Below, piece after piece: positions 11,103 through 22,655 of a stretch of DNA of 64,000 nucleotides. Source of the stretch: Anthostomella pinea (taxonomy: Eukaryota; Ascomycota; Sordariomycetes; Xylariales; Xylariaceae); assembly GCA_963556695.1 (NCBI GenBank), contig CAUWAG010000010.1, forward strand, positions 62,001 through 126,000, written 5' to 3'. Position 1 is the first letter of the stretch; each line of letters begins with the position of its first letter. The translations under genes were made by a program, and so were the position numbers. The notes below the pieces were generated by a model that worked only from the letters and a program-made list of their open reading frames with translations, was not told the DNA's origin and made no database searches.

Positions 11103-12092
11103 TCAGTCGTCCAGACCGGACTTCAGAGGATCCCAGCATACCGGTGCGTACTGGTCCGTCTCCAGTTCACCCATCTCCTCGCCGGTCAACTCAAAGTCAA
11201 ACAGCTCGGCGTTCGCCTTGATCCTCGAAGGGGTGACGCTCTTGGGAAGCGGGACGCAACCTTTCTGCAAACTCCATCGAAGCAAGATCTGAGCTTCGGA
11301 CTTGCCTTGTTTCTCGGCGAGTTTGGCGAGAGTCTTGTCGCCCCATCGCGTGCCCTGGACGACGGGCGAATAGGCTTCGACGGCGATATTGCGTTTCGCA
11401 CACCAGTCGATGATGTCGTTACGGGGGCACCAAGGATGGATCTCGTACTGACCGACCGAGATGACTCCGCCTTTGCCCTTGCCACCTCTCTCGGTCTCGA
11501 GCTCCGATATGTGCTTCTCGAGCTCGTCCAGGTGGTGGACACCGTAGTTGCTGACGCCGATGGAGTTAATCTTGCCCTCCTCGACAGCTTCGACGAGTGC
11601 TTTCCAGGCACCCTTGCGGCTGGCCGAACCTCCGTATGGTGCGTGGATAAGCATAAGGTCAATGTAGTCGAGACCGGCCGTCTTGAGACTTTGATCTACT
11701 TGAGCCTTGGTGGTCTCGTAGCCCAACTTCCCGGTTGGGATCTTGGAAGTGAAGAAGACATCGGGACGAGGCAGCTTGCTGGTTCGAATGGCATCGCCGC
11801 AGCCGGACTCGTTGCGGTAGCCGGCGGCAGAGTCGATGTGACGGTAGCCAGCCGCCAAAGCCTCTAGACAGGCTTTCTCGGTCTCAGGCAGAGGGCTGAC
11901 AAAGGGTATGAGTGATCTAGATTGTGGAGTTAGGTGGACCACGCTGGAACTCACGTTTGGTATACCTAGGTAAATATCGAGTTAATAGGTGTCGCCAGCC
12001 TGCGAGATCACCACACTCACACCGAAGCCCAAAAGTGGGATCTCATATCCGCTGTTGAGCTTGAAGGCTGATTTGATGCTGTAAGTAGCCAT
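11103..12092 (-). CDS. Aldo/keto reductase (291 aa, three exons, one of 11 nt)
   Basis: Exons 12092-12021, 11965-11955 and 11895-11103. The joined start is MATYSIKSAFKLNSGYEIPLLGFG, then VYQT, then PLPETEKACLEALAAGYRHI. It is a TIM-barrel NADPH-dependent carbonyl reductase. The AKR catalytic tetrad is visible: Asp and Tyr in HIDSAAGYRNE, Lys in FTSKIPTG, His in LMLIHAPYG. The cofactor-binding C-terminal part (LPKSVTPSRIKANAELFDF) is intact. Exon 2 is only 11 nt (GTATACCAAAC) but is required to rebuild the conserved GFGVYQTP strand. Introns are 55 and 59 bp; the second has a CTAAC branch and two in-frame acceptors 21 nt apart (exon starts 11916 or 11895). The substrate cannot be assigned; small aldehydes or sugars are usual for the family. 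Confidence 0.9.
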
Positions 12093-13165
12093 GTTTCTGG
12101 AACCGGCCCAAATAGTCAGTCAGTGAGGTACTTAGGAAGAGATGAATCGTAAATACTACTCCAAATCTAGGAGGTTGGCGCTCCCCGTTTCGAAGTGCCG
12201 GGTGCACAGGAGGCATATTGACTTACCTCGACTGGGCACAGCGCCGGCTTGCAAGCGTGGTAGGGGTTTTCGAAATTGGTATCCGGAGCATAGGATATCG
12301 AAGACTAGTTCCGGCAGCAAGTCAGTTCCTCCGGTAGGGTCAGATTGGTGAATGTGCGGATAATTCAGACGAAGGAAATAACTGCAACGTTGGAGTTCCT
12401 TCCATCTTATACCTACCTGCTTATGTACGGTGATGATGTAATGTACCTACCTCCTATGCCCACAGATTACCAATCTCCCATGCATACAGTAAGTCCGACG
12501 ACATGGATGTAGACATGTCTACGAGGGTCGTTCCAGGTTAAACGCAGCGGCAATGCGACGATGAGCGTGGGGAGGATCATTGGCGGCACTCCACCGGCGT
12601 CAACCAGCTTGTTACGACATGTACTTTCATGGTCACTTTATGCATCCGGATTCATAAATGCAAGCGGCATACATGATCGGGAGTTCATGTAATTGATACC
12701 TTTACCTCTGTGAAACACAGGCGACATCTGCTGGCTACACCACCTGCATGATTGATGCTTTGTCCAGCAGTATACGAACCCCACCTGCCCCACTCAAGCT
12801 GTCATGGCGTGGGTGCTCCTGAATGGAGGGGTAACTTAGACAGTGCGGGGCACCGATCGTCGACCATTTCCGACTCGCGAGGTTCACATCTTCAACTTCC
12901 CGCATCACGACTGGAGTTACAGTACCACCTGCAAGTAATAAGGTTCAGCCTCGCCCAGGAACGACAAACCTTCCCATCTCCAAATTATATTCTTTGTTCT
13001 TCGACGAAAAGGACGGCCGGTGTCCCTCCCAACTCACGCTGATTACATACCTACCACCGCGCAATCATCTATTGCGACAGACGAGTTCACCTCCCGAAAC
13101 ACCAGCCTTACAACCCAATTCAGGCATACCTCCACCGCCACGCCGTGCCATATCACATCGCCGCC
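12093..13165. other. Intergenic region between divergent genes
   Basis: About 1.07 kb holding the presumed promoters of the aldo/keto reductase (minus) and the Dom34 gene (plus). No further coding or repeat signal was recognised. Confidence 0.5.
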
Positions 13166-14434
13166 ATGCAGCTTGTCGGTTCGAAAAGGTCGCAGCGCCT
13201 CGAGGATATCGGCGAGGGGAGCGTGTCGCTTCTCCCCACCGACCCAGAGGACATGGTGAATAGACTGACGCACCCCTCCATGTCGAAACTCGTCAGCTAA
13301 TACACACGCCTTGTCTAGTGGCATGCGAACAACTTGATCGGTCCTGAAGACGAAATCAAGGCCCACGCCATCCGAAAGGTGACAACCGAGTCCAAGACAG
13401 GCAGCACCATGTCGGAGCGCGTACATACCGACCTCACCATAAAGGTCACCTCGACCTTCTTCGACCCTGGCTCTTCGCAGCTGCACGTGTCGGGCACCGT
13501 CATCACCGAGAACAACTTTGTCAACCTCGGACAGTACCACACCCTCGACCTCGAGCTCAACCGGTCCTTCACCATATGGAAGAAGTACGGCTGGGACACG
13601 GTCGCAAAGGCCACGCTCATGGACGCGCTCCAGCAGGACAAGGATGGCGCCGTTGCCGCCGTCGTCATGCAGGAGGGCATGGCCAACATCTGTCTGATCA
13701 CCGAGTTCCGCACCATCCTCAAGCAGAGGGTCGAGAGCACCATCCCCAAGAAGCGGTCCGCCAGTTCCGACCAGGACTCGGGCATGCGGCGCTTCTTCGA
13801 CAAGACCCTGTCGACCCTGCTCCGCAGCATAGACTTTGCGAAGCCACGGCCACTGCTGCTCGCCAGCCCGGGCTTTGTGGCCGGCGACTTCAAGAAATAC
13901 ATGGCGGACGAGGGCACGCGGAGGGCGGACAAGCCCCTGATGGCCATGGTCAAGTCGGCTACCGTGGTCCATTCGAGCTCCGGACACCTACACAGCCTCA
14001 ACGAGGTCCTCAAGAGCTCCGAGGTGACGGCCACGATGAAGGACATGAAGTTCTCCAAGGAGACGGGATACATGGATGAATTGTTTGAAAGGCTGCGCAA
14101 AGACGACGGTCGCGCCTGGTACGGCACGGGGCCGGTGGAGAAGGCAGTACAGGAGGGCGCGGTCGGACGAGGCGGCGGCGTGCTGTTGGTCAACAACTCG
14201 CTGTTCCGAAGTCAGGACATTGCAACGCGGAGGAGGTATGTGGCGATGGTCGACAAGGTCAACGAGGACGGAGGGAATGCAAGGATTCTGAGTAGTGACC
14301 ACGAGAGTGGGCAGCGACTGGATGCCCTGGGCGGTATTGCGGCGATTCTGACTTATCCCATGTTGGACCTAGACGATGATGACGACGAAATACAGGACGG
14401 CGGGCAAGCTGAAGCCGAGGGCATGATAATATGA
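13166..14434 (+). CDS. DOM34: Dom34/Pelota ribosome-rescue factor (401 aa)
   Basis: Exon 1 13166-13255 (MQLVGSKRSQRLEDIGEGSV ...), a 63-bp intron, exon 2 13319-14434. The junction restores the conserved PEDMWHANNLI. Domains: an Sm-like eRF1_1/Pelota N-terminus (about 1-135), a central eRF1_2 domain without the GGQ peptide-release motif, as expected for Dom34 (about 145-275), and an eRF1_3 domain (about 280-380), then an acidic tail (LDLDDDDDEIQD). With the GTPase Hbs1 this protein enters the A site of stalled ribosomes and splits them, triggering no-go and non-stop mRNA decay in the cytoplasm. Length and domain order match the family. ATG at 13166 is the only start giving the conserved N-terminus, with context CCGCCATG. 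Confidence 0.95.
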
Positions 14435-15436
14435 TGTCGTCCAGCTCATTCTGCCTTCCCAAGTGAACCTTTGTGCGAGGTCGGACAGGAGCAAGTGCCA
14501 GGCCAGGCGTACCGAACGCTGCTTTGTCAAGGGAGACTTCCCCACGCCATATGTCAATCCTACCTGTATGTTTGTCTCTCTCCCGAGCTATGAACGGTCC
14601 GGCCCAGCTCGCCGTACTGCAGCACACTACCGAATGAGGTGATACTGTACCTGTTCGCTTGGCTTACTCATGCTCATGCAGAGAAAAAAAGATGCGAGGA
14701 ACATCCTAGTATATCAGGAGGCGTGCTGACTACCACGGTTTGGGCGATGCGACAATGTACCGTATCCTGACCGTACGGTGTCAGGCGTCAGTTTGGGGGG
14801 TGCTGGTTTTGCGGGCAGTGATCGTACAGTAAGTAACTGTAAGCGACTTGAGATACGGTAATCTGTTGCACAGTATGGTACTGAGGTGATGGGTGATGAT
14901 TACGTAGGGGGCAGTGTCAACTTTCTGAGGTTAGTGGGCTGCTTCACCGGCTCCCAAACTCAACAACAACAACACGCTGTCTCCTAATCATAGCTACCGA
15001 TACTACTCAACACACTTGTATTCATACGCAATGTTCCATAGTTGATGTACCATCACATAGCCCAATAATATCATTCCTTTTGTGGCACATGGTCCTTTGT
15101 GTCCCTGCCTTTGTCGACCTCCGACGACCGTCCGAGCCGGGGAGTACGGAGTCTTATGCGACTCCGCCTACTTTCGCATTCGTCGGCCGAGTTATGCGAG
15201 AACGCCAGGGATCGAGACCACGTAACCACGGCTGCGCCAGCTTCCGACTATTCGGAGCCTAGTCTCATGACATTGCCAGCCAACTGACGTCCAGCCAAGC
15301 CAACCGCCCTCCTGGCTCCTGCACGCCACGCCGGTGCTGGCCACTCCCCACGAGACGCATGCGTAGAGGCGACGACGACAGCTCGACAAATCCCCGTCCC
15401 AAAACTCCGCCCGTGCCCAGTGGCAGATAATGGACC
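14435..15436. other. Intergenic region
   Basis: About 1 kb between Dom34 and the WD40 gene. An ATG at 15429, out of frame with the start at 15437, opens a short overlapping upstream frame that could dampen translation. Nothing else was recognised. Confidence 0.45.
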
Positions 15437-18400
15437 ATGTCAACCTCTTCACCGGTCACGCAGGTCGACGAGGGCGCGCGTCCTGTTCCACCAGAGTCGT
15501 GCGCGTATCCCACAACCAGCCCAGGCCCCAATAGTCCGCCTTTGGTTCCTGAGCCGCCGCCACTGTTGCCGGCTTCTGACAACGGTCAAGGTCAGGGTGG
15601 TATGCTGCCCTCGTCCAGTGTCTGGCCATCGACCAATCTCCGTATCGTGGGGTTCAAGCTGTAGAGGCTGTGCTAACAAGAGATCGGAACAGGCAGCATA
15701 ATTCAAGCACCGGCGGGTCCCGGCAAGAGGGGTGCCGCGAAGAACCAGCGAAAGGACGGCGGTGAAAGGGATGCGAAAGATGCAAGAGACCCGAGAGATC
15801 CGAAAGCCGGCGCCAGAACCGGATCGCCAGTCACGCCTTCATCGGCCATTGATCCGCTGTCCCAGGTACGTCCTCCTTCCTGGCCTGCCGTGTTGGTTGC
15901 GGCGAGACTGACTCTCGTGTCCTACCGCCCAGCATATATTCGTAAGAACGAACACCGACCGCACCATCCCGTCGCGGCTCCGTAATCCTGCTCGGCCAGG
16001 TAGCCCTGCCAATGAGGGACTGCCTCGTCCAAGTTCCGACCTCTCCGTCAAACACCCGACTCCTCAACTCGAACCGGCGAGGGATAAAAAGTATGTATCA
16101 CATCGCAGCGGCTAGGTTTCTCGTGCTGCGCTGGTCTGGTACTGGTACCTGCTGCTGTGATGGAAGCACTTGGGCTAACACGTCCATGAAGCAGAAAGGG
16201 GGGTTCGTTCCTCAGTCGCTTGAGCATGATCGGCGGCAAAAAGAAGGACGACGACAACCTGGACGACGATTCCGAGATCAATGGAGAGAGAACAGAGGGC
16301 GCTGATGCAGTCGCGTTCGGCTCTGCCGCCATCGGTGCCAGTGGCTACATCCCACATCATAAGGAGCCGCCGCGGTACATTCGGGTGAGGGCCCGTAACA
16401 AAAAGGTCAGGGAGTTTAATCGCATCTTCTTGGCGCAAGAGCTGGCTGGGACTCGGCCGCCTTCCCAGGATGGCCAGGCAAAGCCGCTCCACGGGGGCAC
16501 GCCGACCCAAAGTCTCAACAAAAAGGAGCATGTATCTGGCGGTCCAATCTGGGCTATCGAGTTCAGTAGGGACGGCAGATACCTGGCTACCGGCGGTCGT
16601 GACCGTGTGGTGCGCGTCTGGGCCGTCATCGCGACGCAGGAGGACAGGGATGCCTACGAGGAGGAAGCGAATGCGGCCGCAGGAAACGAAGAGCGGTTGA
16701 GTGCCCCCGTCTTCCGCGCCAAACCTGTCCGGGAGTTCACTGGTCATTCAGGGGATATCCTCGACCTGAGCTGGAGTAAGAACAACTTCCTCTTGTCTTC
16801 GTCGATGGACAAGACTGTCCGGCTGTGGCATATGAGTAGGCAAGAGTGTCTATGCACATTCAAACACAAGGACTTTGTCACATCCATCGCCTTTCACCCG
16901 CGTGACGACCGGTTCTTCCTAGCAGGCTCCCTCGACTCTACGCTGCGTCTGTGGAGCATCCCAGATAAAGCAGTCGCATACTCAAGCCAACTGTCTGATC
17001 TCATCACAGCTGTGGCGTTTTCTCCCGATGGCAAGACTGCCATCGCTGGTTGCCTCAATGGTTTCTGCATGTTCTATGACACGGAGGGACTCAAATACAA
17101 TACACAGATCCACGTGCGCTCCTCGCGAGGCAAGAATGCCAAGGGAAGCAAGATCACTGGCATACAGACCATGAGCTTCCCTTCGGGCGGCTCGGGCGCT
17201 CCCGGGGTCATCAAGGTCATTATCACCTCAAACGACTCCCGGATCCGAATCTACAATTTGGGAGACAAGAATCTCGAAGGCAAGCTCAAGGGCCACGAGA
17301 ATGCCTGCAACCAGATCAGGGCCAGTTTCAGCGACGACGGCAACTACATCATCTGCGGTAGTGAGGACAGGCGAGCATTCATCTGGTCAATGGGCACGGG
17401 CGACTCCGACGTCCGAGAAAAACCGCCGTATGAGTATTTCGAGGCGCACTCCGACGTCGTAACAGAAGCCGTTTTCGCGCCTACAGCTACGCGACAGCTT
17501 TTGCAGTCCTCGGATGACCCCATTTTCTCACTCTGCAACCCGCCGCCAGTGACATTACTGAGCAAAGAAGAGACGGTCGCAAATCCTACTCTGGCAAGCT
17601 TCGATGTGCGATCAGAGCATTCGGCCAAGGCTAGGAAACCCGACGAATCGCCCGCTTTCATCGCTCGTTCTACCCATTACGATGGCAACATTATCGTGAC
17701 CGCTGACCACGCAGGCCTGATCAAAGTGTTCCGACAAGACTGTGCCTTCGCCAAACGGCGGCACGAAAACTGGGAGACGGGGTCAACGTTCTCCAGGAGA
17801 CTCGGTAGGGACGGGTTACTGGGTAGGACCGGCAGCATCATGACACGTACCAGCGCGGGAAGCCGGGAGCCGCGCTCTCGACGTGGATCTCTGACGCAGC
17901 CGGTACAGATCAACTCGGACAGGATCAATACGTGGCGTCACGGAGTGGAAGGGAATCCCGCTCGGCCTTCGTCTATGGTCCTCTCGACGCCGGCGCGCAG
18001 CGAGAGGTCCGTATCACCTAGCAAGGCCACGCGCACTCCCGCGACCTCGAGCGTGGCAACCCCTGCGTCAGAAGCCAGGAGACAAGCTTACGCAACCACA
18101 TCACCCCTTATCCATTCCACAAGCCCGACTTCGAGCGTCCAGACGAGCAGGACGAACGAGAAACTGGGGTTTCGGGGAGACACGTCGATACCGCCAACTC
18201 CCAGCTTCTCCATACGGTCCTTCGACGATGATGCCGACGTGTTACGGCTTGATCCCGCTGGCGCAAGCTACTCATTCTGGAATCTGAACAAGTGGCGTAA
18301 CATCAGTCAGTTACGTGGGAACAATTCCCAGGACCCCAGCAGCCTAGTGGGATCTGCTTCAGGACATAACCGCTCTGCAAGTGCCTCCCTACTACCGGAC

Positions 18401-18745
18401 ATGGAAATGACCAAGAAGAGTCGTCGAAAAAGTACAGGTGCGGGTGCAGTCTTGGAAGATGAACCCGTGGATGGTCATGCGGAAAAGGCTGACCGGCGCA
18501 AGAGTGTTCCAGCAGGTGCAATGCTGGTACCTGGAGAAGACGATAAGAACCACTTGTCGCCTCCGGAGCGCATCATATCTAACCAGTCAGGGTCCCTTTT
18601 AAGTCGTCTGAGCTCCGAACTCACCAGCGAAGAGGGAGAGGAGACGCGATGCTCCAAATGTGGCAGTGGAGATTTCAGGGCAAAGAAAGTCGGTGGCAAA
18701 CAAAGATTGCTGTGTGGGAAGTGCGGCCGCTTGGTAGACGTATAG
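15437..18745 (+). CDS. WDR44/Dgr2-like WD40 protein with C-terminal zinc ribbon (about 1,014 aa)
   Basis: Exons 15437-15599, 15693-15865, 15933-16090 and 16195-18745. Introns are 93, 67 and 104 bp; two have GCTAAC branch sites. The N-terminal 170 residues are disordered and Ser/Pro-rich, ending in the family's GSFLSRLSMIGGKKK block. WD40 repeats span about 280-610 (GPIWAIEFSRDGRYLATGG, FTGHSGDILDLSWSKN, FVTSIAFHPRDDRFFLAGSL, LITAVAFSPDGKTAIAG). This is the order of WDR44 (a Rab11 effector) and of yeast Dgr2/YKL121W. A long Ser-rich region follows, then a terminal Cys4 motif, RCSKCGSGDF ... LLCGKCGRLVDV, a zinc-ribbon-like knuckle. A role in membrane traffic is inferred from WDR44. The first intron's donor is the least certain boundary. 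Confidence 0.88.
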
Positions 18746-19043
18746 GTCACGCCACGAGGCCTAGCTGGCCACCCTCGCTTACTAGCTGCTCGGATGATTC
18801 ATGTCTCACAAGTCCAGCCGCAATTATCGTGGGTATTTTGCACCTTTTGCCGCTGTATAGGGCGAGATCTAGGGTCGTGTTATCTCAGACGCCTTCTTGG
18901 AGTATTGGAGTTATGCCGGGGTTGTTCTTTGAATTTGAGATACCACCACAGCTTTGAAATACATTCTTGCACATTCTCGTGCGAGACACTGTCATGTCGG
19001 TATACTGGGTCAATGCTTTGTTGTTGGAGATGTTGGTATCCTA
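18746..19043. other. Convergent intergenic region
   Basis: Shared 3' end between the WD40 gene (plus) and the amidoligase-like gene (minus). No gene was seen. Confidence 0.5.
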
Positions 19044-20071
19044 CTACCTGCTTGCCCTCGTCTTCTTCCCGGCTTGCGCATACAATTTCTCAACCCCTCG
19101 GAGTTCGCTAATGCCGGTCACTTGCACCCCAACACTCAATAGCCACCACAACTCGTCCATGGTCACTTGGCCTTGCGGATCGAGCACGACACTCGGTTCC
19201 ATTGCTCCTGCTACGAAGCAGACGGCCAGCTCGACCCAAGTCGCGACGTCTTCCGCACTGCGGCTTCCGGGTGCCTGGCGGAACTCGAGCGTGCCAATAC
19301 CGCCGACTTCGAGCCCCGAAAAGTCCCACTTGTACACGCCGTGAACGAAGTCTTCCGTGTAGCCATTGGCCCGACCGTATGCGCTCTTGGCGGAGAATAG
19401 ACACATGGTGCGGACGATGGACGAAACATCGGGACAGTATTCGATGTACTCGAAACACTGGGCTGTCGACAGCGACTTGAGCGCCGGGTTGGCATGGTTG
19501 CTTTGACACCAGTACGATGAAGCCCGACTGGACGGAAGAAGAGTGTCGATGGCGGGCTCGAAGTAGAGGATCGACTTGGCAATGGCGGCAAGGTCGACCG
19601 CGTGCATTGGAGGAGAGGTGGACACATGGACGTGCGTGCTGCAGTTTGAGGAGGGTGAGATGGTGAAGCCGGCCTTGAGGACCTTGAAGATGGTGCTCAG
19701 GTCTGTGGTCCACGCATGCTCGGGTGTGAAGACGGGTGATACAAGCTCCAAGCCCCCTAGGAGTAGCAATCGGGGTCCGGTCAGCACGTGAACACTGTTG
19801 ATCAAGCTCAGGACGGACTTGGGATATTTGAGTACTAACAGAGATTCTTTCCAGCTTGCATGGGAACAGTCACCTCGTGGGTAATGGACCACTCGTGGTA
19901 GTTTTCCACCGACTTGATGTTGCCCTCGTTGAGGTGGTTGGAAATCCCAGCGTCAGCGAGTCGGACACTCAGCTCGGACGCCAGAGATTTCCACGACTTG
20001 TGGTTCTTCGAACGACTGCCGATCAGAAGCTCGATCTCGACTCCGAACTGGAGCATGGAGTTACTCGTCAT
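19044..20071 (-). CDS. Amidoligase_2 family protein (314 aa)
   Basis: Exon 1 20071-19840, an 83-bp intron (GTTAGT to TAG), exon 2 19756-19044. The junction restores GKNLWGLELVSPVF. Family signatures are visible: FGVEIELLIG near the start, the divalent-metal/substrate Glu and His motifs (GLELVSP, STHVHVS), and GTLEFRQAPGS near the end. Amidoligase_2 proteins belong to the COOH-NH2 ligase fold related to glutamine synthetase and gamma-glutamylcysteine ligase. They are predicted to join an amine to a carboxylate using ATP. Fungal members are widespread and uncharacterised; the natural substrate is unknown. Size and motif spacing are normal, and nothing around it suggests a pathway. Confidence 0.85.
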
Positions 20072-22655
20072 GGCGTGTGGTCGACTCTTGGTGGCAGGGG
20101 CAAAAAGAAAGACTCTGGGAATAAGGGGCCGAACAAAGGGATGGCGGTTCTATGATGAAGGATACACGACGCCGCCTTCTATTTCGTCTACAGCTTGTCG
20201 AGTCACCCTTCTTATACTGGCCGACCTGTTCAGCCAAGCCAAAGTCCAAAAAGTTTCTGGCATCTTGGAAGGCAGTGGTCGGTGGAAAACATCGCCCGCC
20301 CGGCGCTGAAACAACAAGAGTGCGTTAGAACATCACGAGTATGGTATCATTGGCCCGCAAGCCTCCGTCTCCTGGATGTTGGCCCATTTAAGAAATATGA
20401 ACCATGGTCGACGACAACAGCGGTCAACTCAAGCCTGTTTAAAACGCCGCCCATCTCACTAGACCGAGAACCAGAAGAGGACACAGGATGGGCAGTGAGC
20501 CATGGTATGGTGAAACAACTGGTTTATCGTGACCTGGACTGATCCGAGGTGAATGGCTAGGGACTCAACCGGTCCAGTGTCGAAGCGCCTGTCCAGGGAA
20601 GCTCGAGGTCTAGAGGGTCTCCAGTCGTCGTGTTGGTCACGGCGGGTCTTCCAGACGGGCACGGCTTAAGCCCCTTTGCCCATCCCAACGACTCGAGGCA
20701 TGGCGATACATGTAGATGTACCACCAGACATGACTCAATGCCCGTCCGATATTAGACATGTTGGGGTCCACATCTACCTTCCAGAGACATCAGAGCAGAC
20801 AGGCTCGGCTCTGATCTGGAAGTTTGAAACAGCGCCAGCCGTACCGGGACCAGCACGCACCCGATGTGGCACATGCTTGTTGAGATCCATACCTATTTCT
20901 GAGTCCTCTGGTGGAGCCTAGCTTGGTTGTGAAGGAGATCGAGAGACAGACACCCATCCCACCGCCCCATATTGGGGCTTTGATAAGAACAGGCGATGTT
21001 GAAGGAGAGGCGTCCGAGCGAGGCGCTACCTAATCCGGCACACGGCCCCGTCTCATTGGCGGCGGCGGTGGGCAGACCAGCATTGGGGTCCAAAGTTACG
21101 ACCTCAGTTGCTTCCTTTCGGTGTGCCCGGCATGGGGGAGGCGACTAATAAGCGCCCAGCCGATCGCACACCCTGCTCATCGATGGGTCCTAGCGTCGGA
21201 GCCTCATAGGGATCACAGATACCAAGTGCGGGTGTAGTGGTCTCGTCACACGCTACGGCCTCGATCCCCTGCGTGTCCAGACGCGCTTCAGTCACTTGAT
21301 CGAGACGAGCTGCCGACGAGGTTGCACTGATGCGAGCTTTCAGCCTCGGTGGTAGCTGGCAAGACTGTAGTACGGCATGGCGCCAGTTCCACGTGAGCCG
21401 AAGTTGCCTCTTCAGCTCTGGTTCTTCAAGACTTTGAGTATTCAGGTATCTGACTTTTGGCAGGCTTTCTCTCTGTGGCGATGGTCTCCTAGCCTAAATA
21501 TATCAGACAGTGGCGTGGAGGTCAGTAGTATCGCTCGTTGGACAAGGGCCGCAACGTCACCATTCCAGGTTTTCAGTACAAGCTCTGGAGAGTACATGAA
21601 AATAGAGTGGGCGTGACGATGTGCCAGTTGATTGGTGTGTCGTCTTCTACATGTTGGTGTTGGCTCACATCTTCGTATGTAGGGAGAAAATCCGTTATCA
21701 CAAATGCTGGAAGGCCGAGCAAGCGACCCAGACTTGTTGTAACCGTACGCGCTGATCCATTCAATCGGCATGGGAGGCAGGGAGGATACTGGGCTTGACG
21801 AATCATAAATGCGAGTACTCGATACTTCATAGCAAGGTCAGGTAGGGAATGGGTTAGACGAGAAGCAGATGGCAGACGCGGTTGAACCCGGCAGCCCGGT
21901 TGGCGGTAGTGAGGTACATACCTATATCTCGTGAGACAGTCGAGAGTCAATGATAAAGGGATTCACCAAGCGGAGCAAAGATAGTGGGAGACACAAACTC
22001 CAAGCTAGACGAGTTGGTTGCAGGTAGGGACCTTGAGTTTGTATTGATTCATTCAATAACAGCCGTTCCGATATAGCTCGAGCCCATCTCGTTTCACTTT
22101 CAGGGCTTTTGGATTCTGCGCCGCCCTACCCAGCCTGGGAAGCCTTCTTGTATCCCAGAGACATCAAGAATCCAACTCCTTCCGGCATTCGCGGGCTAAA
22201 CGGCGTTTCCCCAGGACCGGTCCGTCAAGGTCAAGATGGCAGGCATCGTGGCACTGCGGAGGACCAAGGAGGCCTTGCAAGATGTATGCGAATATGTTCG
22301 CCTCGTCCTCCTATAGGTGGCCGTTCCACTTGTGTCACCCGGAGCTGATACCCAGCAAAGTAATGTGCTTAGTTCGATTGTGACCGAGCTGCCATCAATG
22401 CCACGCCCCAAACACCCAAGGCTCGGGACATCTACTTGCCCATGGTTCCGGCTGCTGCGGATCTTGGCATGTTGTCTCGGGAATGGTGTGAGGCGAGATA
22501 TCCCAGGACTTTGCCTATGGTTTGTCTCGGACTCGATTCGAGACTTCTGCACCAGACAGTAACAATCGGGGCCTAGAGGGTGGTCAAACCAAACACCGGA
22601 GCATTATTCAGCTTTTGATCATCTCCGACCCCAAACTTTGCTGCGGTGGCACACC
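20072..22655. other. 2.6-kb intergenic region
   Basis: No supported gene. Several open frames on both strands (for example 21104-21295 and 21573-21950, minus) look faintly protein-like but have neither a plausible start with introns nor a family I know. They may be decayed sequence or untranslated leader. Confidence 0.4.

Noticed and set aside
13043..14196. Long frames (about 290-314 codons) opposite the Dom34 gene
   Set aside because: They are shadows of a strongly conserved coding sequence on the other strand.
20893..21950. Several minus-strand frames (for example 21104-21295 and 21573-21950) that read slightly like protein
   Set aside because: No start, splice pattern or family links them into a gene.
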